Shown here: one piece after another, positions 35,199-43,745 of the stretch
Position numbering within the stretch: the stretch's first letter is position 1
How the letters are laid out: each line of letters opens with the position of its first letter
NCBI GenBank assembly: GCA_002280555.1
Contig: NCEE01000010.1
Location: 1-64,000 of the forward strand
DNA length: 64,000 bases
DNA from: Sphingomonas sp. 32-62-10
GTDB lineage: Bacteria > Pseudomonadota > Alphaproteobacteria > Sphingomonadales > Sphingomonadaceae
Direction of reading: 5' to 3'
Position numbers and translations under genes: made by a program
Notes under the pieces: generated by a model
The model's input: only the letters and a program-made list of their open reading frames with translations
Told to the model about the DNA's origin: nothing
Database searches by the model: none

Positions 35199-36465
35199 AA
35201 CCCCGCACCTGCCCCGTGCCGCGACCCACCCATTTATACGTCGTTAGCCCTTCAAGCGCCACGGGGCCGCGCGCATGAAGACGGCCAGTGGCAATGCCGA
35301 TTTCCGCGCCCAGCCCAAACTCGCCGCCATCGGCATATTGGGTCGACGCATTCCATAATACTATCGCGCTATCCACGCCCGCCAGGAAGCGTTCGGCGAC
35401 CGCCGCATCACGGGCAACAATAGCGTCGGTATGGTGCGATCCGTGCGCGGCGATATGCGCCATCGCGCCGTCCACGCCGTCAACCACGGCGATTGAGGCG
35501 ATCGCGTCAAGATATTCGGTGTCCCAATCGGCATCGCTGGCAAGGGGGACGCTGGGATCAATCGCGCGAATAGCCTGATCGCCGCGAACCTCGCACCCGG
35601 TCGCGCGCAGGCTGGCGATCAAGTCAGCCGCCTCGGGATAGGCCCGGTCGATCAACAATGTCTCCATCGCGCCGCACACCCCGGTGCGGCGCATCTTGGC
35701 GTTAATGACGATCGATACCGCCATCGCCGGATCAGCCGACGCATCGACATAGACGTGATTGATGCCATCCAGATGCGCGAGCACCGGCACACGCGCATCG
35801 GCCTGAACGCGGGCGACCAGGCTCTTGCCGCCGCGTGGCACAATCATGTCGATCAACCCCGCCGCCGTCAGCATCGCCCCCACCAGCGCGCGATCAGTCG
35901 ATTCGACCAGCTGGGCGGCGTCCGCCGGCAAACCTGCCGCCGCCAGCCCTTCGACAAAAGCGGCGTGGATCGCCCGGTTGCTGCGGCTCGCCTCGCTGCC
36001 GCCGCGCAGGATGACGGCATTGCCGGACATGACACACAATGCCGCCGCATCCGCCGTTACATTGGGGCGGCTTTCATAGATAATCCCGATAACCCCGATC
36101 GGTATACGCACGCGGGTGAGCGTAATCCCGCTGGGAGCGCTGGTGCGATCGATCACTTGCCCAACCGGATCGGGCAGATCAGCCACGCCCGCCACGCCCG
36201 CCGCCATTGCCGCCACCCGAGCCTCATCAAGGCGCAACCGATCGAGCATCGCCGGTGAAAGGCCTGCCTCGGTGGCGGCGGCCATATCTTCAGCATTGGC
36301 AGCGATGATGGCGGGGGCAGCTGCGCGTAACGCCTGCGCGGCACGGCGCAATCCATCCGCGCGCGCTGCGGTCGGCAAGGTTGCCAACATCGCCGATGCC
36401 GATCGGGCGAGCGCACCCATCTCGGTGATGGTCATGACAGGATCAGGCACGCTATTGATCATCAT
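35197..36465 (-). CDS. proA: Glutamate-5-semialdehyde dehydrogenase (gamma-glutamyl phosphate reductase) ProA
   Basis: 422 residues. ProA reduces gamma-glutamyl phosphate with NADPH in proline synthesis. Conserved blocks are RVRIPIGVIGIIYESRPNVT, AVILRGGSEASRSN, the catalytic Cys in RRTGVCGAMETLLI, and VLWNASTQYADGGEFGLGAEIGIATGRLHARGP near the end. The first Met pair is at 36465; ATG 36435 is possible. It heads the proA-TA-nadD-rsfS-rlmH series. Confidence 0.96.
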   Translation of the reverse strand: MMINSVPDPVMTITEMGALARSASAMLATLPTAARADGLRRAAQALRAAAPAIIAANAEDMAAATEAGLSPAMLDRLRLDEARVAAMAAGVAGVADLPDPVGQVIDRTSAPSGITLTRVRIPIGVIGIIYESRPNVTADAAALCVMSGNAVILRGGSEASRSNRAIHAAFVEGLAAAGLPADAAQLVESTDRALVGAMLTAAGLIDMIVPRGGKSLVARVQADARVPVLAHLDGINHVYVDASADPAMAVSIVINAKMRRTGVCGAMETLLIDRAYPEAADLIASLRATGCEVRGDQAIRAIDPSVPLASDADWDTEYLDAIASIAVVDGVDGAMAHIAAHGSHHTDAIVARDAAVAERFLAGVDSAIVLWNASTQYADGGEFGLGAEIGIATGRLHARGPVALEGLTTYKWVGRGTGQVRG

Positions 36466-36554
36466 CGAACGCTAGCAGCAGCAGGACGACGCGCCAATGT
36501 CGCGCCGCACAATTTTGAGTCGCGTGCCTGAAAAGCATTTGATAGCCTTTGGAT

Positions 36555-37643
36555 ATGTCAGGGGGAATCGAAGCGGCGGGTGACCTCGCCACCGGGGGGC
36601 TCATCGGCCGTGCGTTCGAACCGCACGCCGGCGAATTAGTGCACGGCGCGCATGGATCGGGGCTGTGCCTCAATTGCGGCACCGCACTGAAGGGCGATTT
36701 CTGCCATCAATGCGGCCAGACCGCCCATATCCACCGGACGCTCGCCTCGATCGGCCACGATTTGCTTCACGGCGTCTGGCATTTTGAGGGCAAGATCTGG
36801 ACGACCTTGCCGATGCTGTTCACCCGGCCTGGCCAGCTGACGCGGCGCTACATCGCTGGCGAGCGGGCGCGGTTCGTCTCACCGCTGGCGCTGTTTCTGT
36901 TTTCGGTATTCCTGATGTTTGCGACGTTCGGATCGATTGGCGGGCCGATCGGCTCGGCAAGCGTCCAGGGCGAGAGAAACGGGGTCAAGTTCGACACGAG
37001 TGCCGAAGGCATAAAGCTCGCCCAGAAACAAATTGGCGAACAATCCCGGAAGCTGCGCGCCGAGCGCGATGCAATCGCCGCTAAGGGTGGCGATACCAAA
37101 GCTGTCGACAAGAAGATCAAGGAAAATGCGAAAGAGGCCAAAGACCTTCGCAGGGCCAGCACGATTATCAACGGGGACTTCGTAAAAGCCGACTTCGACG
37201 GTGAGATCAACACCGGCATCGCGTCGCTCGACAAGCGCGTCGAGTATGCGCTGAAGGATCCAAAGCTTTTCTTTTACAAGCTTCAAGCAAGCGCATATAA
37301 ATATAGCTGGGCGCTGATCCCGATCTCGATCCCGTTCATCTGGCTGCTATTCCCGCTCCGCCGCGATGTCGGCCCCTATGATCATGCCATCTTTGCCATC
37401 TATTCGCTGTCAGCGATGACGATGGGTGCGGTGGTGCTGAGCTTTGCCAAGGTGATCGGGCTGCCCACCGGGATCATCATGACGATCCTGACCTTCGGAC
37501 CGCCGCTTCACATGTATAAGCAGTTGCGCGGTGCCTATGGCTTGGGGCGATTTGGGGCGGCGTGGCGCACCTTTGCGCTGCTGATCTTTACGATTCTCGC
37601 GGGCACGTTGTTCTTCATCGTGCTGCTCAGCTTGGTGGCCTGA
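36555..37643 (+). CDS. DUF3667 membrane protein with a zinc ribbon
   Basis: 362 residues from ATG 36555. A CxxC-x(10)-CxxC zinc ribbon (LCLNCGTALKGDFCHQCGQ) near residue 40 precedes HIHRTLASIGHDLLHGVWH and RPGQLTRRYIAGERARFVSP. Membrane helices come next, then a charged coiled-coil stretch (about 145-200), then three or four more helices. This is the DUF3667 layout; its function is unknown. It is divergent from proA and convergent with the Rap1a/Tai-like genes. Confidence 0.8.
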   Translation: MSGGIEAAGDLATGGLIGRAFEPHAGELVHGAHGSGLCLNCGTALKGDFCHQCGQTAHIHRTLASIGHDLLHGVWHFEGKIWTTLPMLFTRPGQLTRRYIAGERARFVSPLALFLFSVFLMFATFGSIGGPIGSASVQGERNGVKFDTSAEGIKLAQKQIGEQSRKLRAERDAIAAKGGDTKAVDKKIKENAKEAKDLRRASTIINGDFVKADFDGEINTGIASLDKRVEYALKDPKLFFYKLQASAYKYSWALIPISIPFIWLLFPLRRDVGPYDHAIFAIYSLSAMTMGAVVLSFAKVIGLPTGIIMTILTFGPPLHMYKQLRGAYGLGRFGAAWRTFALLIFTILAGTLFFIVLLSLVA

Positions 37644-37652
37644 CTGCCGACG

Positions 37653-38030
37653 TCAGGCCTTGCAGGGATAGCGCTTCGTCATGAATGCCGCGAACGCGAC
37701 CTTGGTGCTCATCCCGGTGCGCTGACCGGCGGGAATCGCCCGAAACGCGGCGATGATATCATCGCTGGTCACCTTGGCCGTGCCCTTGGGCGGCGGGCAG
37801 CTGCTCGGCTTGCGCCCCGCGGCGACTTCGGCCGCCAAACCGGCGCGATAGGCATCGGAGGCCTTGGCAATATCGCTGCGGAGCAAGCCGATATCGGGCG
37901 ATGCCATAGCCAGCACGCCTTGCGCTTTCAGCGCATCAGTTTTGGCGAGAAATTCGGCCACCGACATCGCGTGCGCCGCGACGGGCATGATCGCGCAGAT
38001 TGCCGCCAAACCGATGATCATCTTCCGCAT
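37653..38030 (-). CDS. Secreted Rap1a/Tai-like protein
   Basis: 125 residues from ATG 38030, after AAAGGGAG. The signal peptide ends VAAHA. The mature part has two Cys (SSCPPPKG and the terminal RYPC) in the spacing I associate with Rap1a/Tai immunity-type proteins, small periplasmic proteins that protect against type VI secretion effectors. That assignment rests on pattern only, and no effector gene is near. It is a diverged paralogue of the next gene upstream. Confidence 0.6.
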   Translation of the reverse strand: MRKMIIGLAAICAIMPVAAHAMSVAEFLAKTDALKAQGVLAMASPDIGLLRSDIAKASDAYRAGLAAEVAAGRKPSSCPPPKGTAKVTSDDIIAAFRAIPAGQRTGMSTKVAFAAFMTKRYPCKA

Positions 38031-38091
38031 TGCAACACTCCCTTTGAGACGGGACGCGCCATAACAACGCTGCCAGCGAAAGGAAACCCGA

Positions 38092-38481
38092 TCAGGGCGT
38101 GGCCGGGCACGGATAAAGGGACGCGAGCGCCAGGGCGAATGCCTCATTGAACGGCCCGGCGCGCTGGGCAGGTGTCAAGGCGGCTACACCTTCCATGATC
38201 TGCCCAAGGTTGAGCGCCACTTGGCCCGGTGGAGGCAGGCACGCCAGCGGCTTTTTCCCCGCCGCATCATCTGCCTTCAACCGCCCCCTCAGCGCGCTGC
38301 CAGCCGTCGCCATGTGGTTTCGCAGCTTATCCGCTTCGGGCGACACTTCGGCACCGGGGCCCCGCTCGACGAGCGCACGGGCTTCAGAAAGGAAACTGTC
38401 ACCGGTTAGCTCCGCCGATGCTGGCGTTCCTGCCTGCGCCGCTACACCCAGCATCAGCGCAACGATCGATGACCGTATCAC
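38092..38481 (-). CDS. Secreted Rap1a/Tai-like protein, paralogue
   Basis: About 129 residues from a GTG at 38481, 7 bp after the ftsH stop. The signal peptide is IRSSIVALMLGVAAQAGTPASA. It shares with its neighbour the layout FL..A..L, LACLPPPG (Cys 1), and AFALALASLYPC (Cys 2 at the end), so the two form a tandem duplication. The frame extends upstream into ftsH, but that part is Arg-rich shadow sequence. Start choice is moderately sure. Confidence 0.58.
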   Translation of the reverse strand: MIRSSIVALMLGVAAQAGTPASAELTGDSFLSEARALVERGPGAEVSPEADKLRNHMATAGSALRGRLKADDAAGKKPLACLPPPGQVALNLGQIMEGVAALTPAQRAGPFNEAFALALASLYPCPATP

Positions 38482-38488
38482 GCCAGTA

Positions 38489-40456
38489 TCAGGCGCCCTG
38501 CGGCGCCGGGTTGCCGAACGGCCCCTTTGGCCGCCGGGTTTTTGGGATCGACGTGCCGCCCGCCGGCAGCGCGCTGGTCTTCGGCCCCGAATCGGCGCGA
38601 CCGATATCGTCGCCCGCAATCAGCCGCTTGATCTCATCACCCGACAGCGTTTCATATTCGAGCAGCGCCTCGGCCAGAATATGGAGCTGGTCGATATGCT
38701 CGGTCAGCAACGTCGTCGCCTTTTCGTGCCCACCATTCACGATCCGCTTGATTTCGGCATCGATCAACTGCGCCGTTTCGTTCGACATCCGCATCGGACG
38801 CGCCGACGAATAGCCCAGATAGGTCTCTCCCTCCGGCTCGGCATATTCGAGCGGGCCGAGCGCGTCCGACATGCCCCAGCGGGTCACCATGTCGCGGGCG
38901 AGGCCCGAGGCATAGCTGATGTCCGACGAGGCACCCGACGACACCTTGTCATAACCGAAGATCAGTTCTTCAGCGACGCGGCCACCCATTGAGACGGCAA
39001 GGTTCGCGTACATCTTATCACGGTGATAGCTGTAGCTGTCACGTTCCGGCAGGCGCATCACCATACCCAGCGCGCGACCGCGCGGGATGATCGTCGCCTT
39101 GTGGATCGGGTCCGACGCGGGCTCGTGCAGCGCAACGATTGCGTGACCGGCTTCATGATAAGCGGTCATCCGCTTTTCATCATCGGTCATCACCATCGAG
39201 CGCCGTTCGGCCCCCATCATTACCTTGTCCTTGGCCTCTTCGAACTCGGCATTAGCGACGAGGCGCTTGCCCTTGCGGGCGGCGGTCAGCGCGGCTTCGT
39301 TGACAAGGTTGGCGAGGTCGGCACCCGAGAAGCCGGGTGTGCCGCGCGCGATGGTGCGCGGATCGACATCGGGCGCCAGCGGCACCTTCTTCATATGGAC
39401 CTGCAGGATCTTGATCCGCCCCTCGATATCGGGGCGCGGCACCACGACCTGGCGATCGAAGCGACCCGGGCGCAGCAAAGCGGGATCGAGCACATCTGGG
39501 CGGTTGGTCGCGGCGATGATGATGATGCCTTCATTGGCCTCAAAACCATCCATCTCGACCAGCAACTGGTTCAGCGTCTGTTCGCGCTCGTCATTGCCAT
39601 TGCCCAGGCCCGCACCACGGTGGCGACCGACCGCGTCGATTTCGTCGATGAAGACGATGCACGGCGCGGACTTTTTGGCCTGTTCGAACATGTCGCGCAC
39701 CCGGCTCGCACCGACGCCGACGAACATCTCGACAAAGTCGGAGCCGGAAATGGTGAAGAACGGCACACCCGCCTCCCCCGCAATCGCGCGGGCGAGCAGG
39801 GTCTTGCCGGTACCGGGCGAGCCCATCAGCAGCGCGCCCTTGGGAATCTTGCCGCCGAGCCGCGCAAACTTGGTCGGATCCTTCAGGAACTCGACGATCT
39901 CCTGCAGTTCCTCACGCGCCTCGTCGATTCCGGCAACATCATCAAAGGTGACCTTGCCTTCCTTCTGGGTCAGCATCCGTGCGCGCGATTTGCCAAAGCC
40001 CATCGCGCCCGAACCCGAATTCTTCTGCATCTGGCGCAGCACGAAAAAGGCGATGCCCAGGAACAGCACGAATGGCAGCGACTGGACGAGGATATACTGC
40101 CAGATCGACGGCCCTTCTTCAGGGCGGGCGTTGATGATGACGCCCTTTTCGATCAGCCGGTCGGTCAGGCGCGGATCGGCGGGGGCAAAGGTGCGGAACT
40201 TGTCACCGCTGGTGGTGGTGCCGGTAACGACTTCACCGGCGATGTTGACCTCGCGAACCGAACCCTCGCTCACCTTTGACAGGAAGGCCGAATAGGAAAG
40301 GGCATTGCTGGTGGCGGCGGTGCGCGATCCGCTTTCGAACATCGTGACGAACAGCGCCAGGGCAACCAAAATGCCCAGCCAGATCATCAGATTCTTCATC
40401 CAGGGATTGCCGTTCCCGCCATTATCGGGGCCCTGCTGTCTGTCATTATCATTCAT
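38489..40456 (-). CDS. ftsH: ATP-dependent zinc metalloprotease FtsH
   Basis: 655 residues. Two membrane helices (about 21-40 and 119-140) flank a periplasmic domain. The AAA+ module has Walker A GSPGTGKT (212-219), Walker B CIVFIDEID and the second region of homology (ATNRPDVLDPALLRPGRFDR). The zinc site is HEAGH (434-438). It degrades membrane and some soluble proteins. The C-terminal tail is Gly/Pro-rich. Upstream lie tilS and cpoB on the same strand. Confidence 0.97.
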   Translation of the reverse strand: MNDNDRQQGPDNGGNGNPWMKNLMIWLGILVALALFVTMFESGSRTAATSNALSYSAFLSKVSEGSVREVNIAGEVVTGTTTSGDKFRTFAPADPRLTDRLIEKGVIINARPEEGPSIWQYILVQSLPFVLFLGIAFFVLRQMQKNSGSGAMGFGKSRARMLTQKEGKVTFDDVAGIDEAREELQEIVEFLKDPTKFARLGGKIPKGALLMGSPGTGKTLLARAIAGEAGVPFFTISGSDFVEMFVGVGASRVRDMFEQAKKSAPCIVFIDEIDAVGRHRGAGLGNGNDEREQTLNQLLVEMDGFEANEGIIIIAATNRPDVLDPALLRPGRFDRQVVVPRPDIEGRIKILQVHMKKVPLAPDVDPRTIARGTPGFSGADLANLVNEAALTAARKGKRLVANAEFEEAKDKVMMGAERRSMVMTDDEKRMTAYHEAGHAIVALHEPASDPIHKATIIPRGRALGMVMRLPERDSYSYHRDKMYANLAVSMGGRVAEELIFGYDKVSSGASSDISYASGLARDMVTRWGMSDALGPLEYAEPEGETYLGYSSARPMRMSNETAQLIDAEIKRIVNGGHEKATTLLTEHIDQLHILAEALLEYETLSGDEIKRLIAGDDIGRADSGPKTSALPAGGTSIPKTRRPKGPFGNPAPQGA

Positions 40457-40536
40457 CGTCGCGTGCCGCCTTTCCGAGTCTCCAAGATAGGCAGCAAAAG
40501 GTGAATGGCAATGGAACAGTTAGGCGGTATCGCCGA

Positions 40537-41595
40537 TCAGAGTGATCGACGCGGCGGAGCCTCTGAAAACCGCCAAATTGTGCCCTTTGGCACCACCAAA
40601 ATGCCGGCCTGGGTCGCGGATTTGCCGCCATCGACCGCGTCGAGCAGTGATTCGATGTTGGTCGCATCGGAAAAATCGGGGCGGGTGATGCCGTTAAGCG
40701 TGCGCACGGAATCGATCGCTGATCGGGCAAGTCGACGTTTCAACTCGCGCGGCAGGCCCGCCATGTCGAGCCAAGACTGGTCGTCGGGATCATCAACACC
40801 GGTCGGCGTCACTTTTCGCGTATCCCACAACCAACGCTCCATCGCGCGCAGCGCCGCATCGGCTTCGGCAGCATGCGACGCCGATCTCGCGATCTGGTGG
40901 GGATCAAGCAAATCTGTGTCGCGCAGCAGCGCGCGGAACGCCGTCCGGTCGAACCGATCATCGGCATTGCTGGGATCATCGACAAAAGGGATGGCCCCCG
41001 CCACGGCAATCGCCCGCAACTCGGCAACGCGCCAGCCAAGCAGTGGCCGGATCAGGTCAATCGGAAAAACGTCAAAGACCAAACCGGTGTCCCCGACCGG
41101 AAAGGACACTTCCTGCCGCAGGTGCGCACGAATTCCCGCCAACCCCGCCACGCCAGATCCGCGTGCGGCGCGCATCAAGAATGTTTCCGCCTGGTCATCC
41201 GCATGGTGCGCGGTGGCAAGAATGCGCGCGCCTTGGCCGACCGCCCAGCGCTTCAAAAGCGCATATCGCTGGCCCCGCGCCCAATCGTGCAAATTATCGC
41301 GCGGGTCTCGCGGTTCGGCGATGGAGAGCGTCGCGTGCGCTACCCCAATTCGCGCGCAATAGTCTGCGACCAACGCCGCCTCGCCCGCCGACGCAGGTCG
41401 CAATCCGTGATCTACCGTCGCTGCGGTCACCTGGCCGGGAAAGGCGGCGGCCGCGAGCGCCAGCATCGCCATACTGTCCGGCCCGCCCGATACCGCCAGC
41501 GCAATTTTCTCGACCGGGCTGATCGACCGGCCAAGCGCCGCCTCGACATCGCCCCTGAAGCGCGCGATCAGCCCGGGATCGGGCAGCGCGGTCAC
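40537..41595 (-). CDS. tilS: tRNA(Ile)-lysidine synthetase TilS
   Basis: About 352 residues from a GTG at 41595, 4 bp after the cpoB stop; an ATG at 41640 would overlap cpoB by 41 bp. The PP-loop SGGPDS is at about 36-41, and further motifs are TVDHGLRPAS, TAHHADDQAETFLMRAARGSG and IPFVDDPSN. It attaches lysine to C34 of the AUA-reading tRNA-Ile and is normally essential. The C-terminal substrate domain is short, as in many alphaproteobacteria. Confidence 0.94.
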   Translation of the reverse strand: MTALPDPGLIARFRGDVEAALGRSISPVEKIALAVSGGPDSMAMLALAAAAFPGQVTAATVDHGLRPASAGEAALVADYCARIGVAHATLSIAEPRDPRDNLHDWARGQRYALLKRWAVGQGARILATAHHADDQAETFLMRAARGSGVAGLAGIRAHLRQEVSFPVGDTGLVFDVFPIDLIRPLLGWRVAELRAIAVAGAIPFVDDPSNADDRFDRTAFRALLRDTDLLDPHQIARSASHAAEADAALRAMERWLWDTRKVTPTGVDDPDDQSWLDMAGLPRELKRRLARSAIDSVRTLNGITRPDFSDATNIESLLDAVDGGKSATQAGILVVPKGTIWRFSEAPPRRSL

Positions 41596-41599
41596 CGGA

Positions 41600-42577
41600 T
41601 CAGGATGCCTTGCATTTTTCCGTGGCCCGACCGCGCGCAATATCGTCCTTCATCTGCGCGGTGATCTTGGTGGCGTAAACCTCGCTCAGCTCGTCATAGA
41701 CCTGGCAGATATCGGCCGATGGCTTGCCGAGCTTCTTGAGGGCCACGGTGAGAAAGAACAGGCTGTCTGGCGCCCGTTCCCCATCGGGGAATTTCTTGTA
41801 ATTCTCATAAAATGCCAGCGACGCGAGCGACGGCTTGCCCTCGTCAAGATAGGACCGGCCGAGCAGGTTCTGCGCCCAGCTGGCGCGACGACTGGTCGGG
41901 TATTTCGACACCACCTGTTTCAGTTGCGATTGCGCCTCTGGATACAGCTTGGTCTGCCACAACCGATATCCATAGACATACAGGTCGTCGGCTGGATCGT
42001 CGGTCAGCGGCTTGGCGACGGTGGCGACCAGCCGGGCGCGATTGGGATCGACCGGTACGGGCGCCGCGGTCGGCGTTACCTTGGGCGGGGTGACGGGCTT
42101 GGAGGTGGCCGTAACGGGTTTGGTCGCAGATGGCGTCGCGGGCGCAGGGGTAATCGCCCCCGCCGTTCCACCGGTTGCCGTCGCGGTATCTTCCAACGCC
42201 TTCAACCGTGCATCGGTGGTGCGCTTGTACGCTGCAAAGGCTTCTTCAAACTGTTGCAGCCGAAACTGGTTCTGCTCGATCTGTCCGGTCAGCGTTGTAA
42301 GCTGGGATTCCACGGCACTGATCCGGGCATTAATATCAGCCACCGGCGTTGTCGCTGGTGAGCCCGGCGCCGGGGTGCCGGTGCTGGTTTGCGGCGAGAT
42401 ATCGGGCGGGAAATACTGGCCGTTGCCACCGGGGAAAACCTTGCGCTGCACGGCCCGCATCTCGCGCTCGAGCCGGTCAACGCGGCCTTCGACGTCGCTT
42501 TGCGCGACAGCAGCGCTCGAGCTGAGCAGAAGCCCTGTCAGCATGACGATTCCGATAAACTTGGTCCGCATTTCCAT
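41600..42577 (-). CDS. cpoB: Tol-Pal system protein CpoB/YbgF
   Basis: 325 residues with a signal peptide (ending SSAAVAQ). An N-terminal coiled coil (DVEGRVDRLEREMRAVQRK) is followed by a second one, a Pro/Thr/Ala linker and three TPR-like repeats (YVYGYRLWQTKLYPEAQSQL ... LLGRSYLDEGKPSLASLAFY). CpoB links peptidoglycan synthesis to outer-membrane constriction through Tol-Pal. The rest of the tol-pal genes are not in the window. Starts at 42577 and 42571 (ATG) or 42583 (GTG) are all possible. Confidence 0.88.
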   Translation of the reverse strand: MEMRTKFIGIVMLTGLLLSSSAAVAQSDVEGRVDRLEREMRAVQRKVFPGGNGQYFPPDISPQTSTGTPAPGSPATTPVADINARISAVESQLTTLTGQIEQNQFRLQQFEEAFAAYKRTTDARLKALEDTATATGGTAGAITPAPATPSATKPVTATSKPVTPPKVTPTAAPVPVDPNRARLVATVAKPLTDDPADDLYVYGYRLWQTKLYPEAQSQLKQVVSKYPTSRRASWAQNLLGRSYLDEGKPSLASLAFYENYKKFPDGERAPDSLFFLTVALKKLGKPSADICQVYDELSEVYATKITAQMKDDIARGRATEKCKAS

Positions 42578-42647
42578 CCCCACGCACTACCTTATCCGCA
42601 GGGTATAGCGGACCCGCGCCGGTTTTCGCCAGCCTTATACAAAAAGG

Positions 42648-43658
42648 TTACGGCGTGGGGCTTGTCCCGCTCGGGGGCGGTGCGGTTTCAGTGCCGCTCG
42701 CTGGTGCCGGTGCCGGTGCCGGTGATGGCGTGGTCGGTGCTGGTTGCGCGGGTGCCGACGTCGACCGCGATGCGGCGCGATTGCCCGAACCACGCGGGCG
42801 GCTGCGCGCAGGTGAAGGCGTCGTTACGGCGCTGGTCATAGTCCCATCACCGGCGGCCCCCTCCGTGGTGGACGGCGATGCGGCCGCGTCCGTTCCCCGC
42901 GCCAGCAGCGCCTGCGCGCTGATCTCGACATCCTTGATCGCGCGCGCGCCATCGCCCAGCGCAGGCACGATTGATCCGTTCACCATGACCTGAAGCTTGT
43001 CGGGTCGACCGACATTGATCATCGGCCGATTGGCATTGGCGGGCACATCAAACGCCTCACCGGGCTTCATTTCCGCCTCATACAGCGATTTGCCATCGGC
43101 ATCGTAAATACGGAGCCAAACGACGTCGGTGGCCGTCAACGTTACCTGGCCGCCTGTAACCGGCGGCGGCGCGGGCGTCGGGGCTACCGGTTCGGGCATG
43201 ATCTCTGCCGCTGGTGCCGTTACCGCCGCGTCCTCGCTGCCGCGGAACAAGGTGGTGCCGTACCAAAGGCCGACCGCAATAACGACAAGCACAGCCGCAA
43301 TCGTCACGCCCATTGCGAGACCCTTTGGCGGCTGACGCTTCAGATCCTTGAGTTCATAGGGCTGATATTCGGGGCCACGCTGCACGGCATCGGCCTGACC
43401 CCGCACGTCGCGCGCAATTGCCACTTCATCCATGCCGATCGCGCGGGCATAGGCCTTGGCGAACCCGACCGAGTACGTGTGCGACGGCAAACCCGAATAG
43501 TTCGACTGCTCGATCGCCTCCAGATGGCGCAGCGGCACGCGGGTGCGCGCGGCCACTTCAGCAAGCGTCAACCCTTGCGATTCGCGGGATTCGCGCAACC
43601 GTTCGCCCGCCGTTTTGGGGAACAACGTTGCTTCTTCGCGCGGATCAGAATCTTGCAT
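42648..43658 (-). CDS. RodZ-like membrane protein with HTH and DUF4115 domains
   Basis: 336 residues from ATG 43658 (GGAGAA upstream). A cytoplasmic helix-turn-helix of the RodZ type (ERLRESRESQGLTLAEVAAR ... HLEAIEQSNYSGLP) is followed by a membrane helix (about 116-136). A periplasmic DUF4115-like domain comes next (VVWLRIYDADGKSLYEAEMKPGE), then a long Pro/Ala/Ser tail. RodZ tethers MreB for rod shape; whether this one does so in a sphingomonad is inference. Confidence 0.85.
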   Translation of the reverse strand: MQDSDPREEATLFPKTAGERLRESRESQGLTLAEVAARTRVPLRHLEAIEQSNYSGLPSHTYSVGFAKAYARAIGMDEVAIARDVRGQADAVQRGPEYQPYELKDLKRQPPKGLAMGVTIAAVLVVIAVGLWYGTTLFRGSEDAAVTAPAAEIMPEPVAPTPAPPPVTGGQVTLTATDVVWLRIYDADGKSLYEAEMKPGEAFDVPANANRPMINVGRPDKLQVMVNGSIVPALGDGARAIKDVEISAQALLARGTDAAASPSTTEGAAGDGTMTSAVTTPSPARSRPRGSGNRAASRSTSAPAQPAPTTPSPAPAPAPASGTETAPPPSGTSPTP

Positions 43659-43745
43659 TGTCTTCTCCGGCATGGGGAATCGTGGCGGCTATGTCCCAAA
43701 GGGCATGAAGAGTGTCAACGCGTGAAAACCGGCTTTGGTTCTGCA

